A stretch of DNA of 8,345 nucleotides from Erysipelotrichaceae bacterium (GTDB lineage: Bacteria > Bacillota_I > Bacilli_A > Erysipelotrichales > Coprobacillaceae), in contig JAJQDJ010000166.1 of assembly GCA_021202205.1 (NCBI GenBank), positions 1 to 8,345 of the forward strand, read 5' to 3'. Position numbers and translations under genes: made by a program. Shown in pieces: positions 1-7,030 of the stretch. Below the pieces are notes generated by a model, which worked only from the letters and a program-made list of their open reading frames with translations, had not been told where the DNA came from and made no database searches. The number at the start of each line of letters is the position of its first letter. The stretch's first letter is position 1.

Positions 1-1158
1 ATGTTGAATACAACAATGTTTATAGTTGACTACCCATTCTTAGAATGTATATTTAAATATTTAAGATATATGGCATATATATTTTTTTTAATAAAAGCAA
101 TATATGTTTTTATTGATTATATATTGAAAATATATAATTTAAGAAAAGAGATTATCAAAAATAAACTTTTTATATTTACTATAGCAATTATATTTCTTTT
201 ATATATTTTTGCAATAATTAATTTATTATACACTAAAAATAAAGATTTAGTTATCTTATTAACTATTATGATGTCATCTTTGAATATAGAAATTGAAGAT
301 TTAATTATATTGACAGGCAAAATGCAATTTGCATCTATAATTTTTGTCATTTTTAGTTATACTGTTGGTTTAGTTTCAAATTATGTAACACTACGATCAG
401 ATGGAACCTGTAGAAATAGCTTGGGGTTTGGTTATACATCAAATTTATCAACATTTTTTTTATTTGGATACCTAGTTTATCTTTATAATAAAGATTTTGA
501 TTTGTCATTTGAAGAAATTTCAATATTTGAAATCATATCTTTATTAATATTTTTTATTACTGATTCAAAAACACAATTAATTTGTGAAGAATTTATAATA
601 TTATTGCTGATTTTAAAAAGAGTAAAGATTTTACCAAAAATTAAAAATTTTGTTTTACAATTAGAAAAATATCTTATTTTTGTTTTCCCTTTTTACCCTA
701 TATTTAGTTTTATAATTGGATATTGTTATAAATTTGGAGGCTTTTTTATACAGCTTAATAATTTTTTCTCAAATAGAATTATATTAATTTACAAAGCAAT
801 AAGTAATTATGGAATTCCTATAATTGGTACAGATATTCAATTAGTAGGTAATGGTGTTCAAGACAGAGAAACACTAAGTTTAATGGAATATAATTATTTA
901 GATAACAGTTATATGCAAATATTATATAAGTATGGATTAATAATTTTAATATGTTTGAGTATTCTAATTTTAATTACACTTTTGATAATTTACAATAAAA
1001 AAGAATTTAAATTATTAACAGTTTATTTACTTGTTTTGACATTTTCACTTATAAATCCATGGCTATTATCAATTATAACCACACCTATTATTATAGGTAT
1101 ATTTTCTATTCCAATCAAATATATATTTGATTTTTATGGTAATAATAACAAATATTAA
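1..1158 (+). CDS. wzy: Wzy-type polysaccharide polymerase (O-antigen ligase-like membrane protein)
   Basis: Predicted integral membrane protein of 385 residues that would polymerise lipid-linked repeat units on the outer face of the membrane. About ten hydrophobic segments are visible, for example near residues 23-45, 56-77, 110-129, 225-242, 312-331 and 339-351. Family-like landmarks are RNSLGFG (138-144), the TDSKT stretch (187-191), a SNRIILIYKA...YGIPIIG loop (257-276) and LDNSY followed by a YG (300-312), which together resemble the Firmicute Wzy/O-antigen ligase group. Sequence identity in this family is always low, so the call rests on topology, these short motifs and the flippase downstream. 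The first ATG is the first base of the window and no ribosome site can be seen, so the true start may lie upstream. The gene is extremely AT-rich: I counted 48 G/C in its first 300 bases. It ends 58 bases before the phosphonate cassette. Confidence 0.8.
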   Translation: MLNTTMFIVDYPFLECIFKYLRYMAYIFFLIKAIYVFIDYILKIYNLRKEIIKNKLFIFTIAIIFLLYIFAIINLLYTKNKDLVILLTIMMSSLNIEIEDLIILTGKMQFASIIFVIFSYTVGLVSNYVTLRSDGTCRNSLGFGYTSNLSTFFLFGYLVYLYNKDFDLSFEEISIFEIISLLIFFITDSKTQLICEEFIILLLILKRVKILPKIKNFVLQLEKYLIFVFPFYPIFSFIIGYCYKFGGFFIQLNNFFSNRIILIYKAISNYGIPIIGTDIQLVGNGVQDRETLSLMEYNYLDNSYMQILYKYGLIILICLSILILITLLIIYNKKEFKLLTVYLLVLTFSLINPWLLSIITTPIIIGIFSIPIKYIFDFYGNNNKY

Positions 1159-1168
1159 AATAGCAAAG

Positions 1169-1174
1169 TATAAT
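1169..1174 (+). promoter_or_regulatory. possible -10 box before the phosphonate cassette
   Basis: A perfect TATAAT lies in the 58-base gap between the polymerase and the phosphonate fusion gene. An ATAACA (four of six matches to TTGACA) lies 18 bases upstream at 1145-1150. In DNA this AT-rich a chance match is likely, so this is only a candidate internal promoter. It could let the phosphonate cassette be expressed separately from upstream capsule genes. Confidence 0.25.
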
Positions 1175-1196
1175 TATTTAATTTTTTATTTTTTAA

Positions 1197-1203
1197 AAGG
1201 AGG
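1197..1203 (+). promoter_or_regulatory. ribosome binding site fixing the start of the PEP mutase fusion
   Basis: AAGGAGG lies 13 bases before the ATG at 1217. It is the only strong Shine-Dalgarno match near this gene. It selects the ATG at 1217 over the in-frame TTG at 1127, which would overlap the polymerase gene and add 30 residues unrelated to the nucleotidyltransferase fold. Confidence 0.75.
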
Positions 1204-1216
1204 ATCATTTTTAAAT

Positions 1217-3226
1217 ATGAAAGCTTTAATTTTAAATTCTGGCTTGGGTACACGAATGGGTGTACTTACATCCGAACATCCAAAATGTATGACTGAAATA
1301 AGTAAAACTGAAACCATACTTAGCCGTCAATTAAACATGATTTGTGAGGCTGGCATAAAAGAAGTTATTATTACAACAGGTGCTTTTGATGATATATTGA
1401 TTAATTATTGTAAAAGCCTTGAATTATCATGTAATATAACTTTTGTTAAAAATCCAGAATATAAGGACACTAATTACATATATTCAATATATATGGCAAG
1501 GGATTATTTAGATGATGATATTATTCTTATGCATGGTGATCTTGTTTTTGAAAATAGTGTATTTGACTTATTGCTGCCTCAAAATAAAAGCAGTGTAATT
1601 GTTAGTTCAACATTGGATTTGCCTTCAAAAGATTTCAAGGCAGTAATAGAAAATAACATTGTCAAAAAAATAGGAATAGAGTATTTCAACAATGCAATGG
1701 AATCACAGCCTTTATACTATTTAACTAAAGAAGATTGGAAAATATGGTTAGATGAAATAGTTTTTTATATTGAAAATAATAAAGTTAATTGTTATGCCGA
1801 AAATGCATTTAATGATGTTTCTAATGAAATAGAAATGCAACCATTGGATATAAGAAATCAGCTATGTTGTGAAATAGATAATCCAAATGATTTAGCTGTT
1901 GTTACAAATCGCCTGAATGAAATAGAAAACAGAACAGTATATATGTGTTTTTCTACAGATATCATTCATAGTGGACATATTGAAATAATTAAAAAAGCTA
2001 GAAAATTTGGAAAACTAATTATAGGTGTTCTATCTGATGAAGCAGTTATAAGTTATAAACGTTTTCCTTTATTGCCTTATTCAGAAAGAAAAAGCATGAT
2101 TGAAAATATTAATGGTGTTTATAAAGTTGTAGAACAGAAAACATTAAGTTACAAAGATAATCTAGAAAAATATCAACCTGATTATGTAGTACATGGTGAT
2201 GACTGGTTAAATGGATTTCAAAAGCCTATACGTGATGAAGTGACTTCCATTTTGTCTTCATATGGTGGTAAACTAGTTGAATTTCCGTATGCCAGAGATG
2301 AAAAATATCAGGCATTAGAAAAACGAACAAGAGAGGAATTATCATTGCCAGATATTCGTCGAGCAAGATTGAAAAAGGCACTAGAAATGAAAGGTACTAT
2401 TACTGTCATGGAAGCACATAGTGGAATAACTGGATTAATTGTCGAAAAAACCGTAGTTCATGATAAAGGGCAAGCCTATCAGTTTGATGGTATGTGGATT
2501 AGTTCATTATGTGATTCTACTGCGAAGGGTAAACCAGATATTGAACTTGTAGATATGACTTCAAGATTTCAAACTATAAATGATATTATGGAAGTTACAA
2601 CAAAACCAATTATTTTTGATGGAGATACTGGAGGTTTAACAGAACATTTTGTATATACAGTCAAAACCCTGGAAAGAATGGGTGCTTCTATGATTATTAT
2701 TGAAGATAAGACAGGATTAAAGAAGAACTCTTTATTTGGTAATGAAGTCATTCAGACACAGGATTCAATTGAAAATTTTTCGGCGAAAATAACAGCAGGT
2801 AAGAATGCACAAAAAACAAAAGATTTTATGATATGTGCTCGAATTGAAAGCCTTATTCTTGAAAAAGGGATGGATGATGCGTTAAAAAGGGCTTTTGCTT
2901 TTGTAAAAGCTGGTGCTGATGCAATTATGATTCATAGTAGAAAGAAAGATCCTTCAGAAATATTTGAATTTGTTGAAAAATTCAGAGAAATAGATAAGAT
3001 AACACCTATTGTTGTTGTCCCAACATCATTTAATAGTGTTACAGAAGAAGAATTCAAACAACGTGGGGTTAATATTATTATATACGCCAATCAGCTGACT
3101 CGTGCAGGCTTTCCTGCAATGCAGAATGCCGCCAAAACAATACTAAAAAATCACAGAGCTAAAGAATGTGATGATATATGCATGTCAATTAAAGATATTA
3201 TTACTTTGATTCCAGAGGAAGAATAA
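1217..3226 (+). CDS. aepX: Fused phosphonate cytidylyltransferase / HxGH domain / phosphoenolpyruvate mutase
   Basis: A 669-residue cytoplasmic protein with three domains. Residues 1-238 form a GT-A-type nucleotidyltransferase with SGLGTRM (8-14), HPKCM (21-25), HGD (106-108, probable metal site) and EIDNPNDL (219-226); this resembles LicC/PntC CTP-dependent enzymes. Residues 240 to about 365 form a second, unrelated cytidylyltransferase-like domain with HSGH (251-254) and HGDDW (326-330). Residues about 393-669 are PEP mutase, with MEAHSG (398-403), FDGDTGG (467-473, metal-binding aspartates) and the EDK-x5-NS signature (496-505) that separates the mutase from isocitrate-lyase relatives. PEP mutase makes phosphonopyruvate from PEP, the entry step to nearly all C-P bond synthesis. 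The nucleotidyltransferase probably activates the finished phosphonate with CTP (inference). The start at 1217 follows MKALILN, the expected beginning of the fold, and a good ribosome site. Only two bases separate its stop from the next gene. The mutase assignment is firm; the substrate of the first domain and the activity of the second are uncertain. Confidence 0.93.
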   Translation: MKALILNSGLGTRMGVLTSEHPKCMTEISKTETILSRQLNMICEAGIKEVIITTGAFDDILINYCKSLELSCNITFVKNPEYKDTNYIYSIYMARDYLDDDIILMHGDLVFENSVFDLLLPQNKSSVIVSSTLDLPSKDFKAVIENNIVKKIGIEYFNNAMESQPLYYLTKEDWKIWLDEIVFYIENNKVNCYAENAFNDVSNEIEMQPLDIRNQLCCEIDNPNDLAVVTNRLNEIENRTVYMCFSTDIIHSGHIEIIKKARKFGKLIIGVLSDEAVISYKRFPLLPYSERKSMIENINGVYKVVEQKTLSYKDNLEKYQPDYVVHGDDWLNGFQKPIRDEVTSILSSYGGKLVEFPYARDEKYQALEKRTREELSLPDIRRARLKKALEMKGTITVMEAHSGITGLIVEKTVVHDKGQAYQFDGMWISSLCDSTAKGKPDIELVDMTSRFQTINDIMEVTTKPIIFDGDTGGLTEHFVYTVKTLERMGASMIIIEDKTGLKKNSLFGNEVIQTQDSIENFSAKITAGKNAQKTKDFMICARIESLILEKGMDDALKRAFAFVKAGADAIMIHSRKKDPSEIFEFVEKFREIDKITPIVVVPTSFNSVTEEEFKQRGVNIIIYANQLTRAGFPAMQNAAKTILKNHRAKECDDICMSIKDIITLIPEEE

Positions 3227-3228
3227 AT

Positions 3229-4350
3229 ATGAGTACACAGAATATTATATATGCCACCGATTCATATATTGAAATTGATGAGTTTATAAAAGATAATAAT
3301 ATAAAGAAGATATTTTTGGTTTGTGATAATTCGTTTCAATATTTAAATATTAGTCATTATTTTAAAAAATTAAAAAATTCTGGAATAGAAATACATTGTT
3401 TCAATGATTTTAAACCAAATCCATTATACGAATCTGTCATCAAAGGCGTTAATCTATTTAATTCCAATAATTTTGATATCATTATAGCTGTTGGCGGAGG
3501 TAGTGCTATAGATGTAGCAAAGTGCATTAAGCTTTATTCAAATATGGATTGTACAAAGAATTATCTTGAACAGGAAGTAGTTCCAAATGACATTAAGCTT
3601 GTAGCAATTCCTACAACTGCTGGAACAGGTAGCGAAGCAACAAAATACGCGGTGATATATTATAATGGAGAAAAACAATCTATTACAGATGATAGCTGTA
3701 TACCATCAACAATCATAATAGATATAAGTGTTTTATCAACTTTACCTTCATATCAAAAAAAATCAACCATGATGGATGCGCTATGTCATGCTATTGAATC
3801 ATACTGGTCAGTAAACTCAACTGACGAAAGTAAAATATATTCAAAAAAAGCTATTATATTAATTATGCAAAATATGGATAATTATATAAACAATGATAAG
3901 TCATCTTATTTTAATATGATGGAAGCAGCATATACAGCAGGTAAAGCTATTAACATAACTCAAACAACCGCTGGTCATGCATTATGTTACAAACTCACCA
4001 GCTTATATGGTATTGCTCATGGTCATGCTGCAATCTTATGCATATCCCAGTTATGGCCATATATGTACAATAGAATTGACAAATGCATTGATAATAGAGG
4101 AAAAGGTTATCTTATGGAAACATTTAATAATATTTCATTATCAATGAACTGTAATACTGTTGAGGAAGGAATAGAGAAGATAAAGAATATTATAAAAAAA
4201 CTTGAGTTAAATGTACCAGACATGAAAGATGAATCTGATTACGAGAAACTGGTTAACTCTGTCAATCCTGTAAGATTAAAGAATAATCCAGTTGAATTAG
4301 ATTCAAAGGCAATCGATGATATTTATCATAGAATATTTGGAGGAATTTAA
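3229..4350 (+). CDS. Iron-type alcohol dehydrogenase, probable phosphonoacetaldehyde reductase
   Basis: A 373-residue group III metal-dependent alcohol dehydrogenase. The NAD(P)-binding GGGS with D95 and K98 is at 89-98, and GTGSE is at 132-136. The four metal ligands of the family are all visible at the usual spacing: D183, H187, H250 and H264. The family covers many substrates, but members next to PEP mutase and phosphonopyruvate decarboxylase (PhpC and FomC of phosphinothricin and fosfomycin synthesis) reduce phosphonoacetaldehyde to 2-hydroxyethylphosphonate. The position between those two genes here makes that the best call. The ATG lies two bases after the previous stop, with the purine-rich AGAGGAAGAA of the preceding gene end as ribosome site, so translation is probably coupled. 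Family membership is near certain; the exact substrate is inferred from neighbours. Confidence 0.9.
   Translation: MSTQNIIYATDSYIEIDEFIKDNNIKKIFLVCDNSFQYLNISHYFKKLKNSGIEIHCFNDFKPNPLYESVIKGVNLFNSNNFDIIIAVGGGSAIDVAKCIKLYSNMDCTKNYLEQEVVPNDIKLVAIPTTAGTGSEATKYAVIYYNGEKQSITDDSCIPSTIIIDISVLSTLPSYQKKSTMMDALCHAIESYWSVNSTDESKIYSKKAIILIMQNMDNYINNDKSSYFNMMEAAYTAGKAINITQTTAGHALCYKLTSLYGIAHGHAAILCISQLWPYMYNRIDKCIDNRGKGYLMETFNNISLSMNCNTVEEGIEKIKNIIKKLELNVPDMKDESDYEKLVNSVNPVRLKNNPVELDSKAIDDIYHRIFGGI
4339..4344 (+). promoter_or_regulatory. ribosome binding site inside the dehydrogenase gene end
   Basis: GGAGGA lies six bases before the decarboxylase ATG, inside the last codons of the dehydrogenase gene. The ATG follows the dehydrogenase TAA directly, with no bases between. 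This arrangement fits coupled translation of the two pathway enzymes. Confidence 0.7.
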
Positions 4351-5466
4351 ATGAGAGTAGAAAGTTTTGTGAAAATAATTAATAGTGATTTTTATACTGG
4401 CGTTCCTGATTCACAACTTAAAGCATTATGTAATTATTTGATGAATACATATGGAATTGATTCAAAACACCATGTTATTACTGCCAATGAGGGAAATAGT
4501 ACTGCTTTAGCTGCTGGTTATCATCTTGCCACTGGAAAGATTCCAGTTGTATATATGCAAAATAGTGGAGAAGGAAATATAATCAATCCAGTTGCATCAC
4601 TTCTAAATGACAAGGTATATGCAATTCCTGTTATCTTTGTTGTTGGGTGGCGAGGACAACCTGGTGTTCATGATGAGCCACAGCATATTTATCAGGGTGA
4701 AGTGACAATACAATTATTAAATGACATGGATATTGAAACTTTTGTAGTTACAAAAGAAACAACCGAAGAAGAATTAAAAGATATTATGGAAAAATATAAC
4801 AATATTTTACAAATTGGTAAGGATGTAGCTTTTGTAATATGCAAGGGAGCTCTGACCTATGATGAAAAAGTAGAATATACAAATTCATATGATATGAGAC
4901 GTGAAGATCTTATTAAACATATAATAAATATTACTGAAAAAGACCCTATTATATCGACTACAGGAAAAGCCAGTCGAGAGTTGTTTGAGGCAAGAGTAAC
5001 AAAAAATCAAAGTCATAAATATGATTTTTTAACAGTTGGTTCTATGGGTCATAGCAGTACTATAGCACTTGGTGTAGCGATTAATAAACCTGATAAAAAA
5101 ATATGGTGTATAGATGGTGATGGTGCAGTATTAATGCATATGGGATCAATGGCTGTTATTGGAAGCAATAAACCAAATAATTTAGTTCATATTGTTATTA
5201 ACAATGAAGCTCATGAAACAGTAGGAGGAATGCCTACTGTTGCTGAAAGTATTAATATTGTAGATATAGCTAAAGCTTGCGGATATCCAAAAGCAGTCTG
5301 TGTTAATAGTTTTAATGAGCTAGATTGTGAATTATTAAACGCTAAGAATAGCAATGAATTGTATTTAATAGAAGTAAAATGTAGTATTGGCTCACGAGAA
5401 GATTTAGGAAGACCTACAACTACATCATTAGAAAATAAAATGAATTTTATGGAATTTTTAAAATAA
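4351..5466 (+). CDS. aepY: Phosphonopyruvate decarboxylase (thiamine diphosphate-dependent)
   Basis: A 371-residue cytoplasmic enzyme that decarboxylates phosphonopyruvate to phosphonoacetaldehyde. This irreversible step pulls the unfavourable PEP mutase equilibrium forward. The N-terminal half has the family opening YTGVPDS (15-21), the catalytic-type glutamate E47 in NEGNS, and MQNSGEGN (69-76). The C-terminal half has the thiamine diphosphate/Mg motif, starting at GDG (256-258) and ending at NN (284-285). It closes with a DLGRP element (351-355), typical of this family. Length fits the one-chain Ppd/AepY group (about 370-380 residues), which is shorter than ordinary three-domain thiamine decarboxylases. 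The sulfopyruvate decarboxylases are related, but the PEP mutase fusion two genes upstream supports phosphonopyruvate. It is the last gene of the three-gene cassette; a 76-base gap follows. Confidence 0.94.
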   Translation: MRVESFVKIINSDFYTGVPDSQLKALCNYLMNTYGIDSKHHVITANEGNSTALAAGYHLATGKIPVVYMQNSGEGNIINPVASLLNDKVYAIPVIFVVGWRGQPGVHDEPQHIYQGEVTIQLLNDMDIETFVVTKETTEEELKDIMEKYNNILQIGKDVAFVICKGALTYDEKVEYTNSYDMRREDLIKHIINITEKDPIISTTGKASRELFEARVTKNQSHKYDFLTVGSMGHSSTIALGVAINKPDKKIWCIDGDGAVLMHMGSMAVIGSNKPNNLVHIVINNEAHETVGGMPTVAESINIVDIAKACGYPKAVCVNSFNELDCELLNAKNSNELYLIEVKCSIGSREDLGRPTTTSLENKMNFMEFLK

Positions 5467-5480
5467 GTTAAATTAACTTA
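5464..5480 (+). repeat. short perfect palindrome over the decarboxylase stop codon
   Basis: Eight-base arms TAAGTTAA and TTAACTTA flank a single central A, and the left arm contains the stop codon. A hairpin from it would be AT-only apart from one G-C pair and lacks a following T-run tied to the stem, so it is not a convincing terminator. It could be a protein-binding half-site pair, but chance is likely in such AT-rich DNA. Confidence 0.3.
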
Positions 5481-5525
5481 AACTCATAGTGTTATCATCT
5501 TTAAAAATGTTTTTTATTTATATTT

Positions 5526-5533
5526 AGAAGGAG
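5526..5533 (+). promoter_or_regulatory. ribosome binding site of the flippase gene
   Basis: AGAAGGAG lies nine bases before the ATG at 5543, an ideal spacing, and confirms that start. The rest of the 5467-5542 gap is AT-rich; I see no convincing -35/-10 pair or terminator in it. Confidence 0.75.
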
Positions 5534-5542
5534 AATGATTTA

Positions 5543-7030
5543 ATGAAGCAGCCAAATATCAAATTAAATTATATCTATAGAACTATATATGAAATATTAA
5601 TTGTATTAATACCTTTAATAACAACGCCTTATGTTTCAAGAGTCTTAGGTGCTGATGGAGTTGGTATTTATAGTTATACATCTTCTATTATGACATATTT
5701 TACATTGTTTGCAGCACTAGGTACTGCAACATATGGTGAAAGAGAGATTGCTAGAAATAGAGATAATAAAGAATTGGCTAGTAAATTGTTTTTTGAAATA
5801 GAGCTATTAACAATAATCACCTCTTCAATTTGTATTTTGATATGGATAATGTTTATTTTGCTTAGTGTAGAATATAGATATTACTATATTGCTTTAATGC
5901 CTCTTCTCTTTTCTACAATGGCAGATATATCTTGGCTCTTTTCAGGTTATGAACAAATGAAGTATATAGTTTTAAGGAATTCATTATGTAAAATAGTTGG
6001 TGTTATTTTACTATTTTCCTTAGTAAATGAGAAAAATGATCTTGTAACATATATGATTATTAATTCTGTTATTTCGTTAGTTGGCAATTTATCTATGTGG
6101 ACATATCTACCTAAAATGATAGTCAAAGTAGATTTACATACCCTTCAATTAAAAAAACATTTTAAAGAGACTTTAATATATTTTATTCCAACAATAGCGA
6201 CTTCCTTTTACACTGTGTTAGATAAAACATTGATTGGTATAATTACTCAAGATTCCTTCCAAAATGGATATTATGAACAAGCTACTAAAATAATTAATAT
6301 TGTTAAAAGTGTAGTATTTACTTCACTAAATGTTGTCATGGGTGCAAGAATTTCATATTTATTCATGCAAAAAAAGTATGATGAAATTAAAAATAGAATA
6401 GAAAGATCAATAAGTTTTATTTTCTTATTAGGATATGGTTCATTATTTGGGATAATTGCGGTTGCAAATGAATTTGTTCCACTGTTTTTTGGAGAATCCT
6501 ATGAACCAGTTATTTCTTTATTATATGTTATGTCTCCATTAATCATTATTATAGGTATATCTAATTGTTTAGGAACACAATATTATACTCCAGCAGGATT
6601 AAGATTAAAAAGTGCAAAAATAATTATTTTAGGTTCATTTATAAATTTAGTATGTAATTTAATACTAATTCCAAAACTTGGTGCTAATGGAGCAGCAATT
6701 GGATCATTAATCGCTGAATTATCTATTACTATTTTATATGTTATAAAGTGTGATGGTTATTTAAGTTTAAGAGTAATTATTAAATATTCATACAAACGTA
6801 TTATAGCTGGTGTAATAATGCTTTTTATCATTAAATTAGTTGATACATTTATAATTCTTGATGCATTATTCATTTTTCTACTAGAAATAATTATAGGACT
6901 ATTAGTTTATTTTGTTGTATTGTTTATTATGAAAGATTCTTTACTAATAGAGATGATAAATTTAGTTTTAAAATACATAGTTGCTTTATTTAAGAGAGGT
7001 AGGGATAATAATGATAGATTTGAATCTTGA
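5543..7030 (+). CDS. wzx: Wzx-type polysaccharide flippase (oligosaccharide flippase family)
   Basis: A 495-residue membrane protein of the MOP/MATE-like superfamily, predicted to flip undecaprenyl-linked repeat units across the cytoplasmic membrane. About 12-14 hydrophobic helices run through the protein. The N-terminal signature is very typical of Firmicute capsule flippases: TPYVSRVLGADGVGIYSY (residues 27-44), then GTATYGEREIARNR. A C-terminal stretch with IPKLGANGAAIGSLIAE is also characteristic. Length fits the family (about 470-500 residues). It is preceded by a good ribosome site, and its last 20 bases overlap the following LicD gene, so the two are probably co-translated. That coupling suggests LicD modifies the same glycan that this protein exports (inference). 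The substrate specificity cannot be read from sequence. Confidence 0.94.
   Translation: MKQPNIKLNYIYRTIYEILIVLIPLITTPYVSRVLGADGVGIYSYTSSIMTYFTLFAALGTATYGEREIARNRDNKELASKLFFEIELLTIITSSICILIWIMFILLSVEYRYYYIALMPLLFSTMADISWLFSGYEQMKYIVLRNSLCKIVGVILLFSLVNEKNDLVTYMIINSVISLVGNLSMWTYLPKMIVKVDLHTLQLKKHFKETLIYFIPTIATSFYTVLDKTLIGIITQDSFQNGYYEQATKIINIVKSVVFTSLNVVMGARISYLFMQKKYDEIKNRIERSISFIFLLGYGSLFGIIAVANEFVPLFFGESYEPVISLLYVMSPLIIIIGISNCLGTQYYTPAGLRLKSAKIIILGSFINLVCNLILIPKLGANGAAIGSLIAELSITILYVIKCDGYLSLRVIIKYSYKRIIAGVIMLFIIKLVDTFIILDALFIFLLEIIIGLLVYFVVLFIMKDSLLIEMINLVLKYIVALFKRGRDNNDRFES
6995..7004 (+). promoter_or_regulatory. ribosome binding site of licD inside the flippase gene
   Basis: The purine-rich AGAGGTAGGG lies six bases before the ATG at 7011, inside the flippase coding region. 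It supports the ATG at 7011 over the in-frame TTG at 6981, which has no such site and would add ten residues. Confidence 0.6.

Noticed and set aside
1127..1216. Upstream extension of the PEP mutase fusion from an in-frame TTG at 1127
   Set aside because: It overlaps the polymerase gene, has no ribosome site, and adds residues that do not belong to the nucleotidyltransferase fold, which begins at MKALILN with AAGGAGG before it.
1217..1930. First domain as LicC (CTP:phosphocholine cytidylyltransferase), which with LicD would suggest phosphocholine decoration
   Set aside because: It is fused to PEP mutase and sits with two more phosphonate enzymes, and there is no choline kinase or choline transporter; a phosphonate substrate fits better.
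4351..5466. Sulfopyruvate decarboxylase or acetolactate synthase as alternative for the thiamine enzyme
   Set aside because: The length, single-chain form and PEP mutase neighbour fit phosphonopyruvate decarboxylase; no coenzyme M or branched-chain amino-acid genes are nearby.
5467..5542. Promoter and terminator between the decarboxylase and flippase genes
   Set aside because: TATATT at 5519-5524 has no suitable -35 box and overlaps the approach to the ribosome site; the palindrome at 5464-5480 is too AT-rich for a terminator stem.
6981..7010. Upstream TTG start for LicD
   Set aside because: The ATG at 7011 has a purine-rich site six bases upstream; the TTG has none.
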